From the NCBI RefSeq assembly GCF_001269885.1, contig NZ_LHVH01000019.1:124001-188000 (forward strand): DNA of 64,000 nucleotides. Direction: 5' to 3'. Every line of letters begins with the position of its first letter. Within the stretch, counting starts at the first letter, position 1. Shown here piece by piece: positions 25,240-34,979 of the stretch. The position numbers were made by a program, and so were the translations under genes. The notes beneath the pieces are model-generated. The model did not search any database and was not told where the DNA came from. It saw only the letters and a program-made list of their open reading frames with translations. The DNA comes from Pseudomonas kilonensis. Lineage in GTDB: Bacteria; Pseudomonadota; Gammaproteobacteria; Pseudomonadales; Pseudomonadaceae.

Positions 25240-28200
25240 TCAGGCGTTGCCAAAGACCACGTCGCTACTCAGCAGATCGACACCCACCAGCGTGATGGTG
25301 GTGATTTGCCCGCCCGTCTCGGCGACCGTCACGATGCTGTCTGCGCCGGCGTTATCGATCGATTGGACAACGGCGCCCTGGTCACCATTGAGCACCAGGG
25401 TGTCCCGCAGGTTTTGGCTCACATCAAAGCCCGTGACCTGGTACTGGTTCTCGGTGAATGTCAGGTCGATGTTGAAGGCATCTCGCTCGCCGTCCGTGCC
25501 CAACAGCGTGTAGTCGAACAGCGCGTCGGCTGTGTTGTTGGCGAACAGGTTGGCGTCGAATGCACTCGTCGCGCTGTCTCCGTCCTTGTCTGTCAGCGTT
25601 GCGTTGAACGACAGTTTCACATCGCTGGCCAGGTTCTCGGTTTCCTGGATGAACTGGATGACCGGAATCTTGATCGCGCCACGGCCCATCGTGAGCTGAA
25701 CGGCATCGATCATCGCCGTGCCCTCGCGCTCGACCTCGAAGGACACTTGGCCCCCAGCCTCGGGCGTCAGGGTGTTGACCTCGGTGAGGTTGGAGAACGT
25801 GCCGTCTTCGTAGTAGATCCGGAAGTACAGGTCTTCGGTCGCGGTGTTGTAGCCGGCCACCGAGTTGTCGATGAAGATTTTCATGCCCGTCACCAGGCTT
25901 TCCGGGTTGATGACGAAGCTTTCATCGGCAGCGCCGATTGCCGCCAGGTTGTCCCCTTGCAGCAGGTTGTTGCCGACCCCGATACCGGACGTGCTGACGT
26001 TCATGGCTGTTGGATCGATGTAGGACGGCAGGGGCGTGGTTTGCAGCGTGGCCTCGGTAGGGTCGGGGGCGCCGAGTCCGATGCCGGCGAGGATATCCGT
26101 GGTTGAGGCGAGTGCCTTCGCGGAGAAGAACACGATTTCTTCGGACGCCGAAGGGATGGCCGGATTGTTGGTCTCAGGGATCAACAAGGTACGCACCGGA
26201 TCAGGGCCGCCGGCATCGAGGGAACCGTCGGCACTGCTGCGCACGATGGTCGAACTGAAGCCTTGCACCAGGTCCAGGGCATAGCTGCCATTGGCGTAGG
26301 CGGTCAGCGTGTAGTCGACGCTGGTATTGGCGGTGGCGGCGTTGTTGTCGAAGTCGCCGGTCAGTGTCCCGGCAAAATGATACGCACCGTCGCCGTCCGG
26401 CGAGGGCGCCTGTTCGGTGAGCGTACCGGTCCCGGTCGTGGTCGTGTCGTCGGGCCTGACCAGGGTGAACTGGCCATTGACCAACGAGATATCCAGGCCG
26501 GTCGCACCCAGCCCATCGGCTCCGACCGATTTATCCCAGAATCCATATTGCGCCAGGACGCTGCCGGTACCGATCAGGTTGCCGAACGCGACGGCAGGGC
26601 CGTCATCCTCGAACACCAGGTTCTGGCCGATGTTGAGCGTCGCCTGGAGGCTGTCGCCGTCCTTGTCGGTCTTGGTCGCGATCAGCGTGATCAGGTTGTC
26701 CGCCAGGCTCTTGGCATCATCGGGATTGGTAGCGTCGGGATGCACCAGCGCCCGGATCTGGTCGAGGGTGACATCGCCATTGGTGGCGACGCTGACGGTG
26801 AACACCAGCAGATTGGTGGTGGCCGTGCGACCTTCTACCGTTGTGCCGTTGGACGAGAGGTTGACGGCCTCGCCGGTGGCCGTGTCGATGAGCCCGGACG
26901 CGCCGCCCACCACGCCGAGGCTGTAGGTCAGCGTGCCGGCATCATCGGAGCCGTAGGCGGAGACGAAGTTGGCGGCGAAGTTTTGCATGGCGTTGGTCGC
27001 CAATACCGTTTCGTCCACCGTCAGCGTTGGCTCGGTGCCGGTGGTGCTGATGCTCGGCCCGTCATCCTCGAAGACCAGGTTCTGGCCGATGTTGAGGGTG
27101 GCCTGGAGGCTGTCGCCGTCCTTGTCGGTCTTGGTCGCGGTCAGCGTGACCAGGTTGTCCAAGGTCAGGCTCTTGGCGTCGTCAGGATTGGTGGTGTTGG
27201 GGTGCACCACGGCGCGGATCTGGTCGAGGGTGACATCGCCATTGGTGGCGACGCTGACGGTGAACACCAAGAAGTTGGTGGTGGCCGTGCGACCTTCTAC
27301 CGTGGTGCCGCTGAGCGAGAGGTTGACCAGCTCACCCGTGGCCGTGTCGGTCAACCCGGAAGCGCCGGCCACCGTGTCGAGGGCATAGGTCAGTGTGCCG
27401 GCACCGTCGGCGCCATAGGCGGAGGTGAAGTTGGCGGCGAAGTTCTGCGTGGCGTTGGTGCCCAGTAGCGTTTCGTCCACTGTCAGCGTGGGCTCGGTGC
27501 CGGTGGTGCTAATGCTCGGCCCATCATCCTCGAAGACCAGGTTCTGGCCGATGTTGAGTGTCGCCTGGACGCTGTCGCCGTCCCTGTCGGTCTTGGTCGC
27601 GGTCAGCGTGACCAGATTGTCCGAAGTCAGGCCCTGGGCGTCGTCGGGATTGGTGGTGTCGGGGTGCACCACGGCGCGGACCTGGTCGAGGGTGACATCG
27701 CCATTCGTGGCGACGCTGACCGTGAATACCAACAGATCGGTGGTAGCTGTGCGGCCTTCTACCGTTGTGCCGTTGAGCGAGAGGTTGACCACCTCGCCCG
27801 TGGCCGTGTCGGTCAGCCCGGAAGCACCGGCCACCACGCCGAGGGTGTAGATCAACGTGCCGGCACCGTCGGCGCCGTACGCGGAGACGAAGTTGGCGGC
27901 GAAGTTCTGCGTGGCGTTGGTGCCCAGTAGCGTCTCGTCCACGGTCAGGGTTGGCTCGGTGCCGGTGGTGCTGATGCTCGGCCCATCGTCTTCGAAGACC
28001 ATCTGGGAGCCGATCTCGGTCTTGGCAACGGATGCCTGGACCAGCGTGAAGCCGCCGATGTCAAAGTCGGCATGCTCATTGCCCTTAGCGTCGACAGCCG
28101 CTCCGTTCTGGACGAGCACGCGGTTGTGATCCACCGTTGTGGTGTATTCAATCTGGTAGCCGGCTTTAACGCCAGTGACGGTTGCAACCCCGGCAGCAGT

Positions 28201-29418
28201 AAAACTGATTGTAATGGCCGGATCATTTATTGAACCGTCTGAATTTTCGATCACCAAACCGGTGCTGATGTTGAATACGCGAACATGGGTGATGGCAATC
28301 GGCGTATCGCCCGCATAGCCGTTGATGAAGTTCACGCCAGGTTCAGCGCCAGTGCTGAATGCGCTGATTGTTACGACGGCACTCTTGCCGCCTTGCAGTT
28401 GCACGACGTCGAAACTGGCCATCTTCGCATTGAAGACGTCGGTAAAGTCGATGTTGGCTTCAACATCTGCTTCGTTCGGATCCAGATTGGGAATGGTCAC
28501 ATCCAGCCGGGCTCCCGTGACGAACGAAAAGCGGATGCCCTCCTGTTCCGTAATCATTTGGTTGTTGGTGCCGAAAGTGGTCGGGTTAGCCGCCTGGCTG
28601 GTGATGATTGTGTCGCCAGTGTTTATATTGGCGCCGCTTGACTGGTCTGCGGGGTCCTTACCGGTGGCGATGATGGTGGGATCGGTGACCCGCACGACAC
28701 CATTGACCGTTTCAGTTGTCGGGTTCGCCCTCGTGAACATCATGAAAAGGTTTTGACCTGAGGGTACGCCGGCCAGGCTGAACTCCAGGTCCTGGCTCGC
28801 GCCGATGAAGACTTTGTCCAGCAGGTTGACGGCATCGTCGGGGTTGGTATTGAGGGGTTGCTGGAGCGGTTCGTAGAGCACGGTCCAGATCTTGCCGCCG
28901 GTGGCGGTTGCTTCAATGTAGGCGGCAAAAACGATTGCACCGGCAGGCCCGCCGGCCCGACCGAGGACGATATTGTCGTTGGTGTCCGTGTACAGAAGGA
29001 TGCTGGTGCCATTGAGCGTATCCAGCCCGCTGTCGACACCGTCGAGCGGCGCACCGGTGCTGCCGACGAAGCTGATATTGGTAATGCTTGCCCCAGGCGC
29101 GGCATTGACCGTGAACGCATCGCTGCCGGTGTTGCCCACGGCACCGGTATAGCCGCTCAAGGCCGCTCCCGTTGCGGTCCCGGTGCCAAGGGCGGTCAGG
29201 CGACTGGCGAAGGCCGTGGGGAGGGACGCGACCAGAATGTCGTTGTCATCCGCGTCTGTCCCAGGGCTCGGCGTGGCGGTGCCGTTCTGCAAATTGGCGG
29301 TTTCATCCAGCGTTACGTTGACGCCGGTTGCCACGACCCCCAGGCCGGTGCTGGCGGTTGCAGTGAATAGCGAGGCCGGATCGCTCAGCAGCGCTGAGTC
29401 TTGCTCGCGAATAGTCAT
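25240..29418 (-). CDS. Large repeat protein, probable type I secretion substrate (DUF5801/T1SS-143-like repeats)
   Basis: A 1392-residue acidic, Cys-poor protein rich in D, T, N, G and A, as in secreted adhesins. There is no N-terminal signal peptide (MTIREQDSALLSDPASLF). Early segments (TLDETANLQNG, DAFTVNAAPGASITNISF) and three ~153-residue repeats, each opening with FEDDGPSIS and TLTVDETLL and containing DGDSxQATLNIGQ, resemble the T1SS-143/DUF5801 modules. The C-terminus (ITTITLVGVDLLSSDVVFGNA) resembles type I signals. No GGxGxDxLx RTX nonapeptides were seen. The start has GGAGAAAGTC upstream. The AprDEF-like exporter 2.9 kb away is the likely route out; I infer a surface or released adhesin. 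Confidence 0.8.
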   Translation of the reverse strand: MTIREQDSALLSDPASLFTATASTGLGVVATGVNVTLDETANLQNGTATPSPGTDADDNDILVASLPTAFASRLTALGTGTATGAALSGYTGAVGNTGSDAFTVNAAPGASITNISFVGSTGAPLDGVDSGLDTLNGTSILLYTDTNDNIVLGRAGGPAGAIVFAAYIEATATGGKIWTVLYEPLQQPLNTNPDDAVNLLDKVFIGASQDLEFSLAGVPSGQNLFMMFTRANPTTETVNGVVRVTDPTIIATGKDPADQSSGANINTGDTIITSQAANPTTFGTNNQMITEQEGIRFSFVTGARLDVTIPNLDPNEADVEANIDFTDVFNAKMASFDVVQLQGGKSAVVTISAFSTGAEPGVNFINGYAGDTPIAITHVRVFNISTGLVIENSDGSINDPAITISFTAAGVATVTGVKAGYQIEYTTTVDHNRVLVQNGAAVDAKGNEHADFDIGGFTLVQASVAKTEIGSQMVFEDDGPSISTTGTEPTLTVDETLLGTNATQNFAANFVSAYGADGAGTLIYTLGVVAGASGLTDTATGEVVNLSLNGTTVEGRTATTDLLVFTVSVATNGDVTLDQVRAVVHPDTTNPDDAQGLTSDNLVTLTATKTDRDGDSVQATLNIGQNLVFEDDGPSISTTGTEPTLTVDETLLGTNATQNFAANFTSAYGADGAGTLTYALDTVAGASGLTDTATGELVNLSLSGTTVEGRTATTNFLVFTVSVATNGDVTLDQIRAVVHPNTTNPDDAKSLTLDNLVTLTATKTDKDGDSLQATLNIGQNLVFEDDGPSISTTGTEPTLTVDETVLATNAMQNFAANFVSAYGSDDAGTLTYSLGVVGGASGLIDTATGEAVNLSSNGTTVEGRTATTNLLVFTVSVATNGDVTLDQIRALVHPDATNPDDAKSLADNLITLIATKTDKDGDSLQATLNIGQNLVFEDDGPAVAFGNLIGTGSVLAQYGFWDKSVGADGLGATGLDISLVNGQFTLVRPDDTTTTGTGTLTEQAPSPDGDGAYHFAGTLTGDFDNNAATANTSVDYTLTAYANGSYALDLVQGFSSTIVRSSADGSLDAGGPDPVRTLLIPETNNPAIPSASEEIVFFSAKALASTTDILAGIGLGAPDPTEATLQTTPLPSYIDPTAMNVSTSGIGVGNNLLQGDNLAAIGAADESFVINPESLVTGMKIFIDNSVAGYNTATEDLYFRIYYEDGTFSNLTEVNTLTPEAGGQVSFEVEREGTAMIDAVQLTMGRGAIKIPVIQFIQETENLASDVKLSFNATLTDKDGDSATSAFDANLFANNTADALFDYTLLGTDGERDAFNIDLTFTENQYQVTGFDVSQNLRDTLVLNGDQGAVVQSIDNAGADSIVTVAETGGQITTITLVGVDLLSSDVVFGNA
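26607..28003 (-). repeat. Three tandem ~460-bp coding repeats
   Basis: The segment encoding FEDDGPSIS...LNIGQNLV recurs with boundaries near 28003, 27540, 27080 and 26630, periods of about 456-465 bp. The copies are nearly identical at the DNA level, e.g. the shared block reading CACCATTGGTGGCGACGCTG-type sequence. This suggests recent duplication or gene conversion and a likely change in copy number among strains. Confidence 0.85.
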
Positions 29419-29696
29419 GACTTTCTCCAGAGCATGCGGTCATCGAGGCCTGACCGTTGACCTTATGAGCGCAACTATGGGGAAGCCTGGAGTGATTGCG
29501 TATCGGCTGATACTCCCAGGCGGGGTGGGAGTTTCGGCCTATGCCGTGTACCGGCAACGGGAGTGAGCCGGCGAATGTCTCGTCTGCCCGCTCACGCAGT
29601 AGAACGATCATGACCGATATCCCACACAGCATTCCCCACGAAGTCAGGACGACCCGTGGGTAACCGGCCGGGCTATGCTCCCTGCCGGTGTTGCTG

Positions 29697-30752
29697 TCAG
29701 AGTTGCACCCGACGAAGTCTGCCACTTAACGGCACCACGCCTTCATCTGCCGTGGGCAGTGGCCGCCCGACCAGCCCCATGCCTTCGCTGACCAGTACCG
29801 CGTCCGGTAACAGGCACAGGTTGGAAGGGGTATCCAGGTCGCGGGCGAGCACCGTGACCTGGGCGGTTTGCAAGTCGCAGCTCAGCAGTCGCCCACTGAA
29901 CCGGGTAAAGCCGCCATGCAGGGGTTCGCCGTTCCAGTCGGGGAGTAGCGGTTGTTGCAGGCGCTCGCAGAGTTCCAGCACCAGCAGTTGGCCGTTGGGG
30001 CGCAGCGCCAGCCCGGTGGGCAGTTGCAGGCCGCAAATCAGGATGTCGATCCTGGCACTGGCGGGCCAGACCCGGATCACCTGGCCGGCCTTCTCGGCAA
30101 AGTCGATGCCCTTGCGGTTCGGGTCGCCGTGCAGTTCGCCCGAGAACAGGCTGATCAGCACGGCGTCTGTCGCCGGTTCGTACACCAGGGTCACGGGAAC
30201 GGCTTCCTGGCCTTGATCCAGTTCGGGCAGTTGGGCCAGCACGCGCTCTTCCTGGCCTGTGACGAACTCCACCAACTGATTAGTATCGGGTTTGACGGCC
30301 AGCCAACTGCCGCGGGTCGGGTGGTAGCACAGCGCATTCAGGTTGCCACGGCTATGAAAGACCGGTTCGGGCGGTGTGAATTGCAGGTCCAGCAGTTTGG
30401 AACCGGCGACATAATCGGTCTGGCTGACCAGGCAGCGTCCGTCACCGCAGGCGATGTCCGACACCCCCATGATTTCATCACGCAGCATGCGCGCCTGCAT
30501 GTTCATGGCGCGAAACCCTTGCGCCAGGGTTTCGCGGGGCAGGTAGGCACCGGGCCGCTGCGGATCCGGTCGCAGTCGACTGATACGGCCGCTGAAGGGT
30601 TGGTCGGGCAACCCCGAGCCTGCTTCGGTGAGCAGCAGGCTGCCGTCGGCTTGCAGGCAGAGGCCGCGAGGGTTCAGCAGGTCCTCGGCGACCAGGGTGC
30701 TGGGGCGCAGGCTTTCCCCGGGGTGTGCGGGGATCTGAAGGGGAACGGGCAT
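29697..30752 (-). CDS. NHL/SMP-30-like beta-propeller protein
   Basis: A 351-residue protein whose repeated blades have the pattern NPRGLCLQADGSLLLTEAGSG, GRISRLRP, PTGLALRPNGQLLVLELCE and TPSNLCLLPDAVLVSEG. This is typical of gluconolactonase/SMP-30/NHL propellers. No signal peptide is evident from the start at 30752 (GGAGAGAGCCT upstream). It is the last gene of the ebo-linked series, 33 bp after the 602-residue gene. NHL proteins (ScyE/ScyF) also accompany scytonemin genes in cyanobacteria, a parallel I mention from memory. The catalytic or binding role here is unknown. Confidence 0.7.
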   Translation of the reverse strand: MPVPLQIPAHPGESLRPSTLVAEDLLNPRGLCLQADGSLLLTEAGSGLPDQPFSGRISRLRPDPQRPGAYLPRETLAQGFRAMNMQARMLRDEIMGVSDIACGDGRCLVSQTDYVAGSKLLDLQFTPPEPVFHSRGNLNALCYHPTRGSWLAVKPDTNQLVEFVTGQEERVLAQLPELDQGQEAVPVTLVYEPATDAVLISLFSGELHGDPNRKGIDFAEKAGQVIRVWPASARIDILICGLQLPTGLALRPNGQLLVLELCERLQQPLLPDWNGEPLHGGFTRFSGRLLSCDLQTAQVTVLARDLDTPSNLCLLPDAVLVSEGMGLVGRPLPTADEGVVPLSGRLRRVQL

Positions 30753-30784
30753 AGGCTCTCTCCGTGAATGAGCAGGGGATACGG

Positions 30785-32593
30785 TCATTGCGGCGGTTGC
30801 CACGGTTCACCGGTGAGATAGGCCCGCAGCAATGCCCGTTGGCAGGGCGACATCGAGCGCACCACCGGCATGAACAGCGTGGTGCCTTTGTAGGCATCCG
30901 AGGTGCGGGCGAGGATGGGGTTCTTGGCACCCTTGATTGCATCGGGCTGATTCAGCGGGATATAGCGCGACATGGCGGGGAACGCCAGGTAGTGAAAGCG
31001 CAGCACGTTGGGGTACATCAGCGGCCAGGTGATGGTGGTGCCCTGGGGAATGCCGAAGTCGGTCTGGGCGTACTTGCGAAAGTTGGTGAAGTAAGCGCTG
31101 CTGTCGAGGCCGTTGGCCGTGCAGGTCAGGGCGACGAAACCGGCCTGGGCGGCGCTGCCCGGCTTGACGGTGACGGGAAAGCTGACAGACAGCTCGCCAC
31201 TGCCGACGGTCAACGAATCCGGGAAGTCGAGGAAGTCCCAGTATTGTGGTTGATCGTAGACAGCGGGAGCCGCCGCTTGCAGGCCGATTTCGGTCGTACT
31301 GGGGACCGCTCCGCCCAGGTACCTGACCTGCAAGGTGATCGACAGGCCGTTGGGGTAGTCCTCCAGGTAGACGTTGCGCTGGTCGGCATAGATCCGATAG
31401 GTCGACTCGGTGGCCTGCAACGTGGTCCCGGCGACCTTGCCCGGTGCGTTGATCGCCAAGGCAGAGGTGCGTACTGCCTGCAGCTGGTCGGCGGTCAGGG
31501 GCAGGTCGACGATGCCGCCATACACGTAGTAGTCGAATAAAAAGCGGCTGGTCGGCTCCAGGGTCGTCAGGATGGTGGCGCCGGCGCTGATGGTCACGGT
31601 CCCGTAATCGGCGTTGGGGCCGATCGGGCTGGTGATGTCGTCCCTGGCGGCCCGGAAGGTTTCCTTCGGAATGACGTTCACCATGTCGATGCTCAGGTAA
31701 CCGGTGTCGCCCAGGTCGGCATAGCCGGCATTACCGGTACTCTGGTTGACCAGTTGCCGGCCCGGCTGGCAGTTCAGCGGCTCGTCGGCGAAGGCCGGGG
31801 CCAGTGTGCCGATGACCCGGCCGATGCTCGGGTTGGGCGTGTACTTGCCGGCGGCGTAGTCGGCGTCCAGTTGTTCGGTGGTCATCGTCGGGCACATTTC
31901 GAACATGACGAAACGCAGGACGATGCCCGTCGCCCCCGGTGCCTGGATGATCGAGCGCAGGCCGCTGCTGTTCTGGTTCCAACTGACAATGCTGCTCAAG
32001 GGAAAGGTCAGTTGAAAGGTGCCGCTGGCGTGGAAAGAGCCCGGCGCGTCCATTTTTTTCGGCAGCAGCACACGTCCCGCCACGTCGAAACTGCTGCACA
32101 CGGTGTTGCTGCGGATCAGCAGTTGGATGTTGTCGTTGCCACCGATCTGCAGGCCACCGACGAAGATTTGGGTGGTCGTCGAGGCGGTGGGGTCCAGGTC
32201 CACCATCATCGGGCCGGAAACGGGCCCCTGGCCGGTCACCGGGTCCACCGAACCGAGCAAATAGACGGCCTGGCCCACCAGGTCGCCGGTGGTGTTGATG
32301 CTGCCGGGGATGCCCTGGGAGCTGATCAGGGCGTTCTGCATGTCGACGACATGTTGCCCGTAGTGATTCCAGCCACCGGCGGTGTAGTAGTCGCCGGTGG
32401 GAGCATTGATCATGTTGTTCAACTGGTCATCGGAGTAGGACTCGGCGCCCGGTGCCAGGGTCGAGGTGGTCAGGTCGAAGAGCGGCCAGTCATCGTTGCC
32501 ATCGTAAGGAATGGTCGGGGAGTTGTTCGGCAGGCTGACGTCGGTGCGGATGCCGCCCCAGAAGTTCAGCCGTGGTCCGTTCAGGATGCTCAT
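30785..32593 (-). CDS. VioB N-terminal-domain-like protein (602 aa)
   Basis: No signal peptide. It opens MSILNGPRLNFWGGIRTDV, contains YYVYGGIVDLPLTADQ and ends with a conserved block (ALTCTANGLD, MYPNVLRFHYLAFPAMSRYIPL, LFMPVVRSMSPCQRALLRAYL). From memory these resemble the N-terminal half of VioB (MSILDFPRI..., GIVDLPL, YYMPSTRELS...), the iminophenylpyruvate/IPA-imine dimer synthase of violacein. The C-terminal ferritin-like catalytic half is absent here. It is paralogous to the 795-residue protein at 34980-37367 (same start pattern and end block). It lies 3 bp after the single-heme protein gene. Function is inferred only by association. Confidence 0.65.
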   Translation of the reverse strand: MSILNGPRLNFWGGIRTDVSLPNNSPTIPYDGNDDWPLFDLTTSTLAPGAESYSDDQLNNMINAPTGDYYTAGGWNHYGQHVVDMQNALISSQGIPGSINTTGDLVGQAVYLLGSVDPVTGQGPVSGPMMVDLDPTASTTTQIFVGGLQIGGNDNIQLLIRSNTVCSSFDVAGRVLLPKKMDAPGSFHASGTFQLTFPLSSIVSWNQNSSGLRSIIQAPGATGIVLRFVMFEMCPTMTTEQLDADYAAGKYTPNPSIGRVIGTLAPAFADEPLNCQPGRQLVNQSTGNAGYADLGDTGYLSIDMVNVIPKETFRAARDDITSPIGPNADYGTVTISAGATILTTLEPTSRFLFDYYVYGGIVDLPLTADQLQAVRTSALAINAPGKVAGTTLQATESTYRIYADQRNVYLEDYPNGLSITLQVRYLGGAVPSTTEIGLQAAAPAVYDQPQYWDFLDFPDSLTVGSGELSVSFPVTVKPGSAAQAGFVALTCTANGLDSSAYFTNFRKYAQTDFGIPQGTTITWPLMYPNVLRFHYLAFPAMSRYIPLNQPDAIKGAKNPILARTSDAYKGTTLFMPVVRSMSPCQRALLRAYLTGEPWQPPQ

Positions 32594-32596
32594 GAG

Positions 32597-33901
32597 TTAT
32601 TCCTCGTCCTTGATGGTGTTGCCGACAGGCGCATTGGCGAATTTGAACAGGTAGGAGTAATCGGATTTGTAGGGACTCTTGACCGGTGTCGCCATGGAGT
32701 GGCAGTTCATGCAACTGCTGTTGGGCTGGATGTAGCTTTCCATGGTCACGTTGGCCGAAAGGGCGGGGGTCGGCTGGCCCAGCGGGTTGCTGGGGTTGTC
32801 CGGCATCAGCGGGCGTTGGGTGGTGATGAGTTGGTAGTACTTCAATACGCTGCGTTGCAGGTCCGGGTCGCTGCGGTAACGGGCGTTGACCTCGTTGGTG
32901 ATCTCGGCGATCGGCGTGAAGCGGTTCAACGGGTTCGGGGTCTGGAAGGTGGTGCCGGGTTTGGGCACGCAGACCAGGTGTGTGCCCTGGGTCTGCCAGT
33001 CGCAGGGCGACTGGTTGAGGGTGGCTGCCGGGGCGCTGGGGTTGAAGTAGGAATAGGCCGTGCCGGCTGCCGGCTGGTCGACCCATACACCGTTCACCAT
33101 TGTTTTGGGCGCAACGTTGTCGATCTGCTCGAAGGTCGACCAGATCCACTGCGCATAGCCGTTCACCTTGGTGATGACGTGCAGGCCCACCAGGCCCAGG
33201 TAGGCCTCGGTGACGCCGGTGCGCTGGCCTTGGTCGTCGAACGTGGCCACGCGCGCGAGCATGGTCAGGTAGCGGCTGGCGTTGTCATTCGTGGTGAGGA
33301 TGCGCCAGCTCGATTTGACCTCGATGACCCCATAGGGAAAGTTGATGTTGTTGGCTCTGGAAACCACATCGGCGTTATAGAACTGGTTGGCGACGATGTA
33401 GTTGTAGGAGGTCTCGTTGGCCGAGATGTCGTAGTAGGTCGGGTTACCGGCCTGGTCGATCAGCCAACCGCCGACGGCCTGGTCGACGGCATTCACCTGG
33501 GAGCTGTTCTTCAGCGCGGCGATGTTGATGATGCCCAGGCTCTTGGCAAGCTGTGGGGTGTTCCAGGGGCCTGGATCGGCCCCCAGTGGCAGGAAGGTTT
33601 CTTCCACGGTCTTGTAGGTCTGCCAGACGGTGTAGCCGGGGTCCCCCGGCTGTTTGCTGCAGTCGGGATCACCGCGTTGGCCCGCCTGGGCGGGCCAGTT
33701 CATGGCGATGAACAACTGCCAGCTGTATTGATCGAACAGATCCTGGCTGGCGTTGGCCGCCGGCGCGGTGCTGGGGGGTTGGCAATTCAGGTTGGTGGCC
33801 TGCGCCTGTCGCAAGGCGTGTTCCTGGGATTGCTCCAAGGCCAGGGCCGGAAGATTGGCCAAACCCAGTAGTACCAGGGTGAAACGGAGTGGAGTGTTCA
33901 T
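32597..33901 (-). CDS. Secreted single-heme (CXXCH) protein, 434 aa
   Basis: A signal peptide (FTLVLLGLANLPALALEQ) is followed by about 370 residues of unrecognised fold. One c-type heme motif CMNCH lies near residues 397-401, close to the C-terminus. Blocks such as YLGLVGLHVITKVNG, QWIWSTFEQIDN and NYIVANQFYNADV are shared with the 380-residue protein at 37378-38520, so the two are paralogs. The tryptophan-rich start (QYSWQLFIAMNWP) is also shared (MAWNWFVCLNQP). It is probably periplasmic and may pass electrons to or from a small molecule. It is coupled to the 602-residue gene (3 bp gap). Confidence 0.72.
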   Translation of the reverse strand: MNTPLRFTLVLLGLANLPALALEQSQEHALRQAQATNLNCQPPSTAPAANASQDLFDQYSWQLFIAMNWPAQAGQRGDPDCSKQPGDPGYTVWQTYKTVEETFLPLGADPGPWNTPQLAKSLGIINIAALKNSSQVNAVDQAVGGWLIDQAGNPTYYDISANETSYNYIVANQFYNADVVSRANNINFPYGVIEVKSSWRILTTNDNASRYLTMLARVATFDDQGQRTGVTEAYLGLVGLHVITKVNGYAQWIWSTFEQIDNVAPKTMVNGVWVDQPAAGTAYSYFNPSAPAATLNQSPCDWQTQGTHLVCVPKPGTTFQTPNPLNRFTPIAEITNEVNARYRSDPDLQRSVLKYYQLITTQRPLMPDNPSNPLGQPTPALSANVTMESYIQPNSSCMNCHSMATPVKSPYKSDYSYLFKFANAPVGNTIKDEE

Positions 33902-33920
33902 GGCGATCCTTCGTCATTGG

Positions 33921-34841
33921 TCAGGGTTTGCGCTGCATGAGCTTGTTCCACTGCGCCTTTTGCCCGTTGCCCTGTGAAGCCGGTGGCTCGAACAGTTGGC
34001 ACGGCGGTGGATTCGCCGGGCACATCGCGGCCACCTGCGCCCAGGTCTGGGCCGGGTCCGGTTTGGCGATGCGGAAGTTGGTGTAGTTCTGGCTGACGAT
34101 AGGGGCATTGGCGACGCTGGTGTCACCGGAGAAAAAGAACGACTGGGGCGGCCGGTAGGGCGGTTGTCCCGACATCTTTTTGTAGAAGGCATAGCCGAAC
34201 AGGATCGGCCCCTGCGGCGATTGTAGGTCCAGCGCGTAGGCCTGCACGCTGGCATCGAGGTTTTGGCTGCGCTCGGCGCTGTAGGGCAGGTGCTGGATGA
34301 AGTCTTGCCGCGGCGGATGATTCATCGGCGAAAACATGCAGCAGGCCGGCATGTCCTTGGGGCGATCCTGTGGGTAGGTCAGGAAGTAGGCCTTGTTGCC
34401 CAGGGACACGAAGGAGCAGGTGTAGTTGTTGTTCTTGATCGGGAAGATCGGCAGGCAGTACTTCTCATAGTGCTCCATCATCGCACCGAAACCGTCGCCA
34501 TCGGCCGGGATATAGGCCGTGTCGTAGTAGCTGGTTCCTCGGGAGACGGTGTAGTCCGCCGGGGTCAGGGTGGAGGGCGGATTGCTGTAGGGCGGCGGGT
34601 TTTTTTCGTAGTTGTGCATCACCCGGTACATGGTCCAATCGCTGATCCAGAACGCCGGGAAAAACGGATCGGAAGGCTCGCCTGGGAGGCGTTTGGCGAT
34701 GCAGTTGCCGTTCTGTTCGTTGCAGCCCTCGGTGTTGTGCACGCCCATGGTGAAGTACACGGCACCGCTGTCCTGGGCGAACAGAGGCGGGCTGAACAGC
34801 AGGATCAACAGCAATAACCGGTTCAAGATACTGGTTTTCAT
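33921..34841 (-). CDS. Cys-rich secreted protein of unknown function, 306 aa
   Basis: A signal peptide (LLLLILLFSPPLFAQ) and a mature part with eight cysteines, including GCNEQNGNC, a CC pair (PACCMFSP) and CPANPPPC near the end. It has no heme motif and no family I recognise. The high Cys, Pro and aromatic content suggests a compact disulfide-bonded periplasmic or secreted protein. RBS AAAGGAATGACCT. It lies between the two 'heme protein + VioB-like' pairs, 19 bp before the 434-residue gene. Confidence 0.6.
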   Translation of the reverse strand: MKTSILNRLLLLILLFSPPLFAQDSGAVYFTMGVHNTEGCNEQNGNCIAKRLPGEPSDPFFPAFWISDWTMYRVMHNYEKNPPPYSNPPSTLTPADYTVSRGTSYYDTAYIPADGDGFGAMMEHYEKYCLPIFPIKNNNYTCSFVSLGNKAYFLTYPQDRPKDMPACCMFSPMNHPPRQDFIQHLPYSAERSQNLDASVQAYALDLQSPQGPILFGYAFYKKMSGQPPYRPPQSFFFSGDTSVANAPIVSQNYTNFRIAKPDPAQTWAQVAAMCPANPPPCQLFEPPASQGNGQKAQWNKLMQRKP

Positions 34842-34882
34842 AGGTCATTCCTTTGAAAAGTACCGAGTGACACTGGGTGCGA

Positions 34883-34975
34883 GCCTGTGGGAGCAAAGCT
34901 TGCTCGCGATGAACGATAACGCGGTCATTCGAAAGACCGAGGTGCCTTCATCGCGAGCAAGCTCAGGTCCAACAC
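34883..34975. repeat. REP pair inside the gene series
   Basis: Direct CTGTGGGAGCAAAGCTTGCTCGCGAT and inverted ATCGCGAGCAAGCTCAGGTCC flank about 40 bp. It fills the only larger gap (138 bp) in the series from eboD to 29697, between the 795- and 306-residue genes, and may mark a processing or mRNA-stability boundary. Confidence 0.8.
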
Positions 34976-34979
34976 AAGC

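Noticed and set aside
26263-27468. Long plus-strand frames opposite the repeat protein
   Set aside because: They repeat with the same ~460-bp period as the minus-strand repeats and have shadow composition (R/V/G-rich).
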